A DNA stretch of 64,000 nucleotides from an uncultured Prevotella sp. GTDB taxonomy: Bacteria; Bacteroidota; Bacteroidia; Bacteroidales; Bacteroidaceae. The DNA lies in assembly GCA_900314935.1 (NCBI GenBank), contig OMXE01000003.1, positions 90,705 to 154,704 on the forward strand, given 5' to 3'. The notes under the pieces are model-generated. The model saw nothing but the letters and a program-made list of their open reading frames with translations. It made no database searches and was not told the DNA's origin. A program made the position numbers and the translations under genes. Position 1 is the first letter of the stretch, and each line of letters opens with the position of its first letter. This document shows positions 1 to 6,884 of this stretch, piece by piece.

Positions 1-14
1 TAGATGGGATTTAT

Positions 15-1358
15 TTATACAATACCCTGTGCCATCATGGCCTTGGCAACCTTCATGAAGCCTGCTACGTTAGCACCCTTCACATAGTTGATGTAACCAT
101 CCTTCTCTGTACCGTACTTCACGCAGTTCTCATGAATGTCGTTCATGATACGCTTCAGGTAGTTGTCAACTTCCTCAGCTGTCCAGCTCAGACGCTCAGA
201 GTTCTGTGACATTTCCAGACCAGATACAGATACACCACCGGCGTTAGAAGCCTTACCGGGAGAGTAGAGGATCTTAGCATCCTGGAAGATCTTGATAGCC
301 TCAGGCAGTGAAGGCATGTTTGCACCCTCAGCCACAGCAATCACACCGTTCTTCACAAGGGCAGCAGCCTCGTCACCGTTGATCTCGTTCTGTGTAGCAC
401 AAGGCAGAGCAATATCAGCCTTCTCATACCAAGGACGCTTGCCCTCGTAGTACTTAGCTGTAGGATACTCCTCAACATACTCCTTGATACGTCCGCGCTC
501 TACGTTCTTCAGCTCCATGATATAGTCGAGCTTTGCACGATCGATTCCGTCCGGATCAAAGATGTAACCATCAGAGTCAGACATGGTCATGGGGATAGCA
601 CCCAGCTGCAGACACTTCTCAGCAGCATACTGAGCCACGTTACCAGCACCAGAGATCAGCACTTTCTTACCCTTGATGTCGATGTTGCGGGTTGCAAGCA
701 TAGAAGTCAGGAAGTAAACAGTACCGTAACCGGTTGCCTCAGGACGGATCAGTGAACCACCGAAGGGGATTCCCTTACCTGTCAGCACGCCCTGGAACTG
801 ATGAGTGAGCTTCTTGTACTGTCCGAACAGATAGCCAACCTCGCGGCCACCTACACCGATATCACCAGCGGGAACGTCCTCGTCCGGACCAATCACACGG
901 TACAGCTCGTTCATGAATGCCTGGCAGAAGCGCATCACCTCTGCATCGCTCTTACCACGGGGAGAGAAGTCGGAACCACCCTTTGCACCACCCATCGGCA
1001 GTGTTGTCAGTGAGTTCTTGAAGGTCTGCTCGAAAGCAAGGAACTTCAGAATACCGAGGTTCACACTCTTGTGATAGCGAAGACCACCTTTGTACGGACC
1101 AATGGCATTGTTGTGCTGAATACGGTAACCCATGTTTGTCTGCACGTTACCTTTGTCATCCACCCAAGTAATGCGGAACTCACAGATACGATCGGGGATG
1201 CACAGACGCTCGATCAGGTTGGCCTTCTCGAACTCAGGGTGCTTGTTATACTCTTCCTCGATTGTAGGAAGTACCTGAGAAACTGCCTGGATGTACTCCG
1301 GCTCATTGGGGAATCTCTGTTTGAGATCTTCTACAACTTTTGCTGCATTCATAATCAA
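15..1358 (-). CDS. gdhA: NADP-type glutamate dehydrogenase
   Basis: This 447-residue protein matches the hexameric glutamate dehydrogenases that interconvert 2-oxoglutarate plus ammonium and glutamate in the cytoplasm; in gut Bacteroidota this is a main route of ammonium assimilation. The substrate-binding segment PMGGAKGGSDF with its catalytic lysine is near residue 125, and the Rossmann motif SGAGNVAQYA is near residue 240. Length is normal for the family and the start follows an A/T-rich leader. Cofactor preference (NADP rather than NAD) is inferred from overall resemblance to the about 445-residue class. It is transcribed alone from a TAnnTTTG promoter. Family assignment is secure. Confidence 0.95.
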   Translation of the reverse strand: MIMNAAKVVEDLKQRFPNEPEYIQAVSQVLPTIEEEYNKHPEFEKANLIERLCIPDRICEFRITWVDDKGNVQTNMGYRIQHNNAIGPYKGGLRYHKSVNLGILKFLAFEQTFKNSLTTLPMGGAKGGSDFSPRGKSDAEVMRFCQAFMNELYRVIGPDEDVPAGDIGVGGREVGYLFGQYKKLTHQFQGVLTGKGIPFGGSLIRPEATGYGTVYFLTSMLATRNIDIKGKKVLISGAGNVAQYAAEKCLQLGAIPMTMSDSDGYIFDPDGIDRAKLDYIMELKNVERGRIKEYVEEYPTAKYYEGKRPWYEKADIALPCATQNEINGDEAAALVKNGVIAVAEGANMPSLPEAIKIFQDAKILYSPGKASNAGGVSVSGLEMSQNSERLSWTAEEVDNYLKRIMNDIHENCVKYGTEKDGYINYVKGANVAGFMKVAKAMMAQGIV

Positions 1359-1423
1359 TTCTTTTAATTGGTTGTTATTGTTTGTAATTTTACCTTTTTA
1401 CCTCTATTTTCAAAATTTGCTTG

Positions 1424-1431
1424 CAAAATTA
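1424..1431 (-). promoter_or_regulatory. gdhA promoter -7 element
   Basis: On the minus strand this reads TAATTTTG, matching the Bacteroidota -7 consensus TAnnTTTG. It lies about 65 bp upstream of the gdhA start. A TTTG-type -33 box can be placed roughly 20 bp further upstream. Confidence 0.6.
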
Positions 1432-1728
1432 CATCATTTTTGCGAATTACCAAACATTTTGCAATATTTTTTTTGAAAAAGATAGAAAAAAGTCACTTTT
1501 ACGTCGATTTATACCCGTTATTTGTAGCTTTTCTCGTATTTTTATCCACATTTGACCACTTTTACCCTGTTGTTTGCGCACCCAATATACATTATTCATA
1601 CAATTCTTCACATTCTTCATTATGCAGGGATGTGCTATGTGAAGTTATATCTGAAAGGTCAAAACTTATTGAATAATGGGGAGATTCCATTAGAAATAAG
1701 GTACAAAACAGCCGTTTTTCTATCGATT

Positions 1729-1816
1729 GCCTATACGCAAACGATCTGACGCCTATACGCAAACGATTGAACGGCTATAGGCAAACAATCGTGTGCCTAT
1801 ACCCGATTTGAAACGT
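1729..1816. repeat. 22-bp period array A (GCCTATACGC core, 4 copies)
   Basis: Cores begin at 1729, 1751, 1773 and 1795, exactly 22 bp apart. Copies 1 and 2 read GCCTATACGCAAACGAT, copy 3 is GGCTATAGGCAAACAAT and copy 4 begins GCCTATACCC. The array lies 3' of mltG and upstream of gdhA in a 505-bp gap. Apart from the gdhA promoter nothing else is recognisable in that gap. Confidence 0.9.
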
Positions 1817-1863
1817 ATCTCAAAAATCAAATAGTTTATGTCTTTCGCTTTTACCTTTTCTAT

Positions 1864-2889
1864 TTACTTGATTCCGCGATGATTCAGGGCTGCAGCATAC
1901 TTGGATGCATTAATCATATGCTCCTGATAGGTGCGGGCGAAGTTGTGGGTGCCGCTGAAATCCTCCTTGGCACACATATATAAATAGTTGTGGTGGACAT
2001 GATCGAGTACTGCATCAATGCCTGCAACAGTGGGGATGCGGATTGGACCAGGGGGCAGACCAATATTCTTATAGGTGTTATACGGACTGTTTACCGACAG
2101 CATGTTGTTATAGATGCGCTTTAGGGAGAAATCCTTCAGGGCGAACTTAATGGTAGGATCGGCCTGAAGGGGCATATTTACATTCAATCGGTTGACATAC
2201 ATTCCCGCCACCATGGGTTTCTCTTCATCGTTGGATGTTTCCTCATCGACGATGCTGGCAAGGGTAATAACCTGTACAGGGGTGAAATGCATCTCTTCTG
2301 CCTTGTCAAGACGCTCATCGTTCCAGAACTTCTCACTTTCCTTCTTCATGCGCTCCAGGAACTTGTCCTGAGAGATGTTCCAGTACATATCGTAGGTGTT
2401 CGGTATGAACATGCTGATAACGGTAAGCGTGTCGTAGCCCAGTTTCCGACATTCCTCCTGATTGGTCAGGGTGCGATACAACTCCGTACTGTCAAGCATC
2501 AGCTTATTGCCCAGATAGCCAGTGAGCCGGTCGAGTGTACGTACTGACGGAATAGTGAGGTTCAGGGGAGTCTGTAATCCGTTCTTGATGCGGCGGAACA
2601 CCGTGAAGGCCCCGTCGCCGGGAGCTATCTCATAGCGGCCCGTGCGGATATGCTCATCATATGAGCTGTGACGAATTAACGTGGAGAAGCCAGTCATACC
2701 TGCATCGTTGGCCATGGGTTTCACCTTGGTGAACACACTGTCGATGGTGTCGTCTTCATCGATATAGAGATAACACGTCTCTTCCTTAGCCGACAGACTG
2801 GAGAAGAAGAAATAATAGACGATGCCAAGAATCACCAACAGACAGACTCCTGTACCGATGGCGTATTTACGTGAAGTAAAGTATTTCAT
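1864..2889 (-). CDS. mltG: Endolytic transglycosylase MltG
   Basis: The 341-residue protein is an MltG (YceG-like) membrane-bound lytic transglycosylase, which cleaves nascent glycan strands and helps set peptidoglycan chain length. A single N-terminal membrane segment (about residues 8-30) precedes a LysM-like region and the YceG catalytic domain. ASIVDEET carries the family's catalytic glutamate, and LQADPTIKFAL and YNTYKNIGLPPGPI are family signatures. An in-frame ATG ten codons earlier gives a longer version, but ATG 2889 sits a normal distance from the -7 promoter and begins directly before the membrane segment. It is transcribed divergently from the MalQ-like gene. Confidence 0.92.
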   Translation of the reverse strand: MKYFTSRKYAIGTGVCLLVILGIVYYFFFSSLSAKEETCYLYIDEDDTIDSVFTKVKPMANDAGMTGFSTLIRHSSYDEHIRTGRYEIAPGDGAFTVFRRIKNGLQTPLNLTIPSVRTLDRLTGYLGNKLMLDSTELYRTLTNQEECRKLGYDTLTVISMFIPNTYDMYWNISQDKFLERMKKESEKFWNDERLDKAEEMHFTPVQVITLASIVDEETSNDEEKPMVAGMYVNRLNVNMPLQADPTIKFALKDFSLKRIYNNMLSVNSPYNTYKNIGLPPGPIRIPTVAGIDAVLDHVHHNYLYMCAKEDFSGTHNFARTYQEHMINASKYAAALNHRGIK

Positions 2890-2913
2890 TTCCTTTTGTT
2901 TCGTTTCTTGCCG

Positions 2914-3021
2914 CAAAGGTACGATTTAATGAGCAAAATGCAAAAGAAAAGCAGACTTTTCTTTTGCATTTTCGAGTGTAAGTACTTTCGGCGAAGCCAA
3001 AGGTACGATTTAATGAGCAAA
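2914..3021 (-). repeat. Promoter-bearing repeat element, copy 1
   Basis: Two direct 24-bp copies (2914-2937 and 2998-3021), each containing TACCTTTG on the minus strand, flank a perfect 17-bp inverted repeat (2935-2951 and 2956-2972, loop of 4). The proximal TACCTTTG (2914-2921) is well placed to be the mltG promoter and the distal one (2998-3005) is a second candidate. A related element, with the same outer sequence and a different hairpin, lies at 55836-55916. Confidence 0.7.
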
Positions 3022-3029
3022 TAAACAAA

Positions 3030-3037
3030 TATATTTG
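3030..3037 (+). promoter_or_regulatory. Candidate promoter of the MalQ-like/HAD operon
   Basis: TATATTTG matches TAnnTTTG and would give a leader of about 35 nt to ATG 3081. A second, weaker match, TATCTTCG at 3069-3076, is so close to the ATG that it would give an almost leaderless transcript. Confidence 0.45.
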
Positions 3038-3080
3038 AGTTATGTTTTGTGTTATGCTCGTTTTTCCGTATCTTCGCAGC

Positions 3081-4871
3081 ATGAAACTGAAGTTCAGCAT
3101 ACAATATAAGACGGAATGGGGACAGTGTATGCATGTGCTCATCCGTTACCGGACCAATGATCTGCGTGAGCATGTCAACGACTGGGTCATGCAAACGCAG
3201 GATGGTGAATGGTGGTTTCTGGAGACGGCCTTGATGGAGTCACGACAGCGTACATTGATCTCTTTCACCTATGAGTATCAGCTAAAGGACCAGGAGGGAA
3301 AGGTACTGCGGTGCGAATGGAACCGGGTGCCCAGGACCTATCAGGCCGATGATACGAAAAGCTTTGTGTTTCCCGACCAGTGGCGTGACGTTCCGCTACA
3401 TGCTTATCTGTACAGTAAGGCAAGGAACGTGGGACGGACCGAACCGGTGGAAAGGAGCGGTCGGCACTCTTCGTTACCGCTGTTTCGCAAGACTGTGATC
3501 TTCCGCGTGCTGGCTCCGCAGCTTACCAAGGGCGAGCGGGTGGCCCTAGTGGGCAGTCATCCTGCCATCGGCAGCTGGAACCCTACACGCTATCTGCGCA
3601 TGGTGTATCAAGGTGACTTTGAATGGCGACTCAGTGTGAACATGGATGGTATGCAGTTGCCGCTGGAATACAAGTATGTGGTGATCGACGAGAAGACCAA
3701 CCAACTGCTGAACTGGGAGGAAGGAGCGAACAGGATGACGCCGCATGGGGAGGTGAACGACGGCGAGGTGATCGTACTCGACGGCGGTTCATTGCATCTC
3801 AAGGAGGAGCCCTGGAAGGTTACGGGGGTGGCTGTACCTGTCTTCGCCCTGCGTTCAAAACACTCTTATGGCGTAGGCGACTTCGGTGACCTGCAGCGGA
3901 TGGTCGACTGGGTGGCAATGACGGGTATGCAGATGATTGAGTTGATGCCGGTGAACGATACAACAGGTACTTCATCATGGAACGAGAGTCATCCGTATCA
4001 TATCATCTCCAGCTCGGCTCTGCATCCTCATTATCTCGACCTGGAACAGCTGGGGGAACTGACGGATAAGGTGAAGATGAAAAGCTATCTTCGACAACGA
4101 AGGGAACTGAACTCGCTGACCAGCATTGATTACCCCACAATCGAGAGGGTGAAGAATGCTTATATCGATGATATCTTTGCTGAGATAGGCGAGGAGACGC
4201 TCTCGTCTGACTGCTACTTGGTGTTTCACGAAGCGAATAAGTCGTGGCTGCTTCCGTATGCGGCATTCTGTCAGGAATCCTCACCTTATTATAATGATAT
4301 ACGGAAGGTCTGCTTTGTGCAGTACCATCTCTACCGTCAGCTGAAAAAGGCGGTCGACTATGCCCATAGCAAGGGAGTGGCGCTGAAAGGCGACCTGCCC
4401 TTTGGCGTATCTCGCGACAGTGTGGAGATGAGAATGAACCCGCAACTGGCACAGCCTACTTACCGCTGGGATGAGGAACATGGAATCTACGAATGGTGGC
4501 GACAGTACCTGCATTGGATGGAGCAGTTCTTTGATGCGGTACAAATCAACCATATCATCGACTTCTTCCGTTCATGGGTCATCGTTGAGGATAAGGTGGT
4601 TACCAGTAAGCTCTCTGATATCCTAAGCAACACGAACATGCTGTTGTGCGTGGAGGATGAGGGAATGCAGCCCTCAGCTGTGTATAAGGTGCTTGACGAT
4701 CTGCGCATTCCCCGTCAGGAGGACAGTCCGATTACAATCAATATCAAGCGCTTGCACGATTGGCTCGTCATGGATCGTTCGTTACCAGAACAGGTGACGA
4801 TAGAGGAACTGATGAAGGCAAAGCGTCTGAACACAAAGATAAAAACCTTGATAAACCGAAGCAAACGATGA
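3081..4871 (+). CDS. Degenerate 4-alpha-glucanotransferase-like protein (MalQ/DPE2 family), probably catalytically inactive
   Basis: The 596-residue product has two N-terminal starch-binding CBM20-like domains (about 1-110 and 140-250), followed by a GH77-like region. Bacteroidota MalQ proteins of this architecture are usually close to 900 residues. Here the AGAPPDxF loop after GDLPFGVSRDS (near residue 438) is missing, and the long segment between the barrel strands is gone. The nucleophile motif RIDH has become QINH (Asn490 instead of Asp), although the acid/base Glu in VEDEGM survives. The final HD motif and the C-terminal third are absent. The reading frame is intact and its stop overlaps the next gene's start, so it still appears to be translated. 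It may be a starch/glycogen-binding pseudoenzyme or a decaying paralogue. ATG 3081 was chosen because residue 1 onward matches CBM20. Confidence 0.75.
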   Translation: MKLKFSIQYKTEWGQCMHVLIRYRTNDLREHVNDWVMQTQDGEWWFLETALMESRQRTLISFTYEYQLKDQEGKVLRCEWNRVPRTYQADDTKSFVFPDQWRDVPLHAYLYSKARNVGRTEPVERSGRHSSLPLFRKTVIFRVLAPQLTKGERVALVGSHPAIGSWNPTRYLRMVYQGDFEWRLSVNMDGMQLPLEYKYVVIDEKTNQLLNWEEGANRMTPHGEVNDGEVIVLDGGSLHLKEEPWKVTGVAVPVFALRSKHSYGVGDFGDLQRMVDWVAMTGMQMIELMPVNDTTGTSSWNESHPYHIISSSALHPHYLDLEQLGELTDKVKMKSYLRQRRELNSLTSIDYPTIERVKNAYIDDIFAEIGEETLSSDCYLVFHEANKSWLLPYAAFCQESSPYYNDIRKVCFVQYHLYRQLKKAVDYAHSKGVALKGDLPFGVSRDSVEMRMNPQLAQPTYRWDEEHGIYEWWRQYLHWMEQFFDAVQINHIIDFFRSWVIVEDKVVTSKLSDILSNTNMLLCVEDEGMQPSAVYKVLDDLRIPRQEDSPITINIKRLHDWLVMDRSLPEQVTIEELMKAKRLNTKIKTLINRSKR

Positions 4872-5509
4872 GTTACGACGTATATGTATTCGACCTGGAC
4901 GGCACGTTGTTGGATACCTTAAGGGATTTGACAGCAAGCGTGAACCATGCTCTTCGCTGGGCAGGAATGCCGGAAAGAACGATTGAGGAGGTGCGATGGT
5001 TCGTGGGAAACGGCGTGAAGAAGCTCATGGAACGGGCTGTTCCTGAGGGTACCGATAATCCGCGGTTTACTGAGGTGTATCAGGAGTTTCGCGACCATTA
5101 TCTTCATCATGGGTTGGATACGACGGAACCTTATCCAGGTATCATGGAGATGCTTCGTACCTTGAAGGATGAAGGAAAACAAATAGCGGTAGTCAGCAAC
5201 AAATTTTATAAGGCCACCGAGGAACTGTGCTGTCATTTCTTCGCCGGTCTGGTTGACGTGGCTATCGGAGAGCGGGAGGATATCCGTAAGAAACCAGCAC
5301 CCGATACGGTAGAGGAGGCGTTACGAAGACTAAAGGCTGATTGCAGTCATGCTGTTTATGTGGGTGACAGTGATGTAGATATACAGACCGCCATGAATAG
5401 CGGTCTGCCTTGTATCAGTGTGCTGTGGGGATTCCGTGATAAGGATTTTCTGCTGGCGCATGGTGCTACGACATTTGTCGCATCACCGCACGAACTGCTT
5501 GCTATCTGA
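4868..5509 (+). CDS. HAD-family phosphatase, phosphoglycolate phosphatase-like
   Basis: This 213-residue HAD hydrolase has motif I DLDGTLLDT at residues 9-17, motif II VVSNK, motif III lysine in RKKPAPDT and motif IV VGDSDVDI. It also carries the helical cap typical of Gph/PGMB-type enzymes. Such proteins dephosphorylate small phosphometabolites (2-phosphoglycolate, sugar phosphates); the substrate cannot be told from sequence. The start ATG overlaps the stop of the MalQ-like gene (ATGA at 4868-4871), indicating translational coupling. Its stop abuts the convergent ribE stop with no gap. An in-frame upstream ATG would lengthen it but lies inside the preceding gene. Confidence 0.85.
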   Translation: MSYDVYVFDLDGTLLDTLRDLTASVNHALRWAGMPERTIEEVRWFVGNGVKKLMERAVPEGTDNPRFTEVYQEFRDHYLHHGLDTTEPYPGIMEMLRTLKDEGKQIAVVSNKFYKATEELCCHFFAGLVDVAIGEREDIRKKPAPDTVEEALRRLKADCSHAVYVGDSDVDIQTAMNSGLPCISVLWGFRDKDFLLAHGATTFVASPHELLAI

Positions 5510-6112
5510 TTATACCAGCGATTGCAATCGGGCTATGTACTTACCAAGAATGTCAAACTCCAGGTTCACCTTTGTACCAACACGGATATCGCAGAAGTTG
5601 GTGTGTTCAAAGGTGTAGGGGATGATGGCCACCTGAAAGGTGTCTTCGGTGGGGTTGCAGACGGTAAGCGAAACACCATTGACCGTGACACTACCTTTGT
5701 CAACCGTGAAATATCCGCGTTTGGCCATCTCCTTATCGTAGGCATACTTGAACGTGAAGTAGGTACTACCCTCGGCGTCTTCAACATTTATGCAATCGGC
5801 CGTCATATCCACATGACCTTGAACGATATGTCCGTCAAGTCGGCCGTTCATGAGCATCGACCTTTCCACATTGACTTTATCACCGATTTGAAGGAGTCCA
5901 AGGTTTGAACGCTCCAGCGTTTCCTTCATGGCAGTCACTGTATAGGTGTTGTCTTCGATCTTCACGACGGTTAGACAGACACCGTTATGCGCCACACTCT
6001 GATCGATGCCCAGTTCATCAACAAACGAACAGGTCAGTGTAAAGTCAATATTCTCTTGGTCGTGCCTGATGGCCACAACCGTTGCAAATTCTTCTATGAT
6101 ACCGGAAAACAT
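5510..6112 (-). CDS. ribE: Riboflavin synthase alpha chain
   Basis: The 200-residue protein carries the two tandem lumazine-binding barrels of riboflavin synthase, which dismutates two 6,7-dimethyl-8-ribityllumazine molecules to riboflavin. The N-terminal MFSGIIEEFATV is diagnostic. Each half carries a family signature: SVAHNGVCLTV in the first and SVTVNGVSLTV in the second. Upstream in-frame codons exist (to 6211), but the family always begins at MFSGII/MFTGII and the upstream part is the structured leader. It ends directly against the convergent HAD gene. Confidence 0.96.
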   Translation of the reverse strand: MFSGIIEEFATVVAIRHDQENIDFTLTCSFVDELGIDQSVAHNGVCLTVVKIEDNTYTVTAMKETLERSNLGLLQIGDKVNVERSMLMNGRLDGHIVQGHVDMTADCINVEDAEGSTYFTFKYAYDKEMAKRGYFTVDKGSVTVNGVSLTVCNPTEDTFQVAIIPYTFEHTNFCDIRVGTKVNLEFDILGKYIARLQSLV

Positions 6113-6140
6113 AACTGTTAATGATAAGGTGAGAAAAAAG

Positions 6141-6328
6141 GAAGCCGTATCGATGATGTGATGAAACTCCGAGTAGAAATGATTTGAGTGCTCTCCGCCT
6201 TTGTAATCCACCGGCTTTACAGCTTAGTCGCTTTCGCGATTTATATGGCCCGCCATTAGCAAGAGAAACCTTCTCGGTTTTCGATGTTATTTGATGAGTA
6301 TCCCGATCGAACCGATACGGCCCTTTTT
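6141..6328 (-). promoter_or_regulatory. Structured 5' leader of ribE (possible riboswitch-like element)
   Basis: On the minus strand the 5' arm GCCGTATCG (6321-6313) is fully complementary to CGATACGGC (6152-6144). Inner G-U and A-U pairs extend the helix to about 11 bp. The enclosed stretch of about 160 nt contains local hairpins: GAGAA/TTCTC (6263-6275), TGGC/GCCA (6246-6255), and TCGC-GAAA-GCGA (6228-6239). The helix begins at the predicted transcription start and ends 32 nt before the ATG. It does not show the conserved FMN (RFN) riboswitch boxes, so the class is unassigned. Confidence 0.5.
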
Positions 6329-6334
6329 CTATTG

Positions 6335-6342
6335 CAAAGATA
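6335..6342 (-). promoter_or_regulatory. ribE promoter -7 element
   Basis: The minus strand reads TATCTTTG, with TTTG about 21 bp upstream as the -33 box. Transcription would begin near 6328, giving a leader of about 215 nt. Confidence 0.65.
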
Positions 6343-6436
6343 GAAAAAATAACCATAAGTTCCAAACTTTTTTGATGAAATTCGCATGTTTTTCTTGATA
6401 TTTGCCAAATCATTTGCAAGGTTTTAATCTTTTTAT

Positions 6437-6444
6437 TACTTTTG
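6437..6444 (+). promoter_or_regulatory. Promoter of the DUF1232 gene
   Basis: TACTTTTG matches TAnnTTTG. It overlaps the in-frame TTG at 6442, which argues that translation starts at ATG 6481 rather than at that TTG. Confidence 0.6.
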
Positions 6445-6480
6445 TCCTCTCAAAAGTATGAACCATCAAAACCTATTGAT

Positions 6481-6873
6481 ATGGAGTTACCTGATTTCAT
6501 GCAGTATTCGAACAGATTCTCGAAGACGGCGTTTGTAGAGAAGATATCGAGAATAGCTAAAAGGGCAGGCGCAAAACTTGTATATGCTGCGCTGATTCTG
6601 TACTATACCCTTCAGAGCGATTCGGTGTCGGTAAAGGATAAAGCCATTATCATCGGTGCACTGGGCTACCTGATCAGTCCGCTGGATGTGGTGCCCGATG
6701 CCATACCTATTGTGGGTCTTGGTGACGACCTCGGCGTTCTGGTCTATGTATTACAGAAGGTGTGGGGTAATGTCAGCGATGATGTCAAGACAAAAGCCCG
6801 TGAACGTCTGAGCAAATGGTTCGACGAGGACGAGATCGAAGAGATCGACGGACTGTTTGAAAGTGATAAGTAA
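6481..6873 (+). CDS. YkvA family (DUF1232) membrane protein
   Basis: This 130-residue protein contains the DUF1232 core, a hydrophobic hairpin around YAALILYYTLQS and the conserved IGALGYLISPLDVVPDAIPIVGLGDD motif (split here into its two recognisable halves, LGYLISPLDVVPDAIP and VGLGDD). The C-terminus is acidic. DUF1232 proteins are small membrane proteins of unknown biochemical role. ATG 6481 is preferred because the longer TTG start lies inside the promoter. The gene converges with feoAB, and a weak hairpin AAGTGAT/ATCACTT spans its stop codon. Confidence 0.85.
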   Translation: MELPDFMQYSNRFSKTAFVEKISRIAKRAGAKLVYAALILYYTLQSDSVSVKDKAIIIGALGYLISPLDVVPDAIPIVGLGDDLGVLVYVLQKVWGNVSDDVKTKARERLSKWFDEDEIEEIDGLFESDK

Positions 6874-6884
6874 TCACTTCTCAC

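Noticed and set aside
3081-4871. Sequencing frameshift as cause of the degenerate MalQ-like protein
   Set aside because: The frame is continuous to a stop that overlaps the next start, and the losses are internal deletions plus a substitution, not a shift into another frame.
5522-5908. Plus-strand reading frame of 128 codons
   Set aside because: It is the antisense shadow of ribE, without promoter or family signature.
6141-6328. Classical FMN (RFN) riboswitch
   Set aside because: The conserved RFN boxes are not visible on the minus strand. Only a closing helix and generic hairpins support a regulatory RNA.
6861-6879. Terminator between the DUF1232 gene and feoAB
   Set aside because: The 7-bp stem AAGTGAT/ATCACTT spans the stop codon and lacks a T run.
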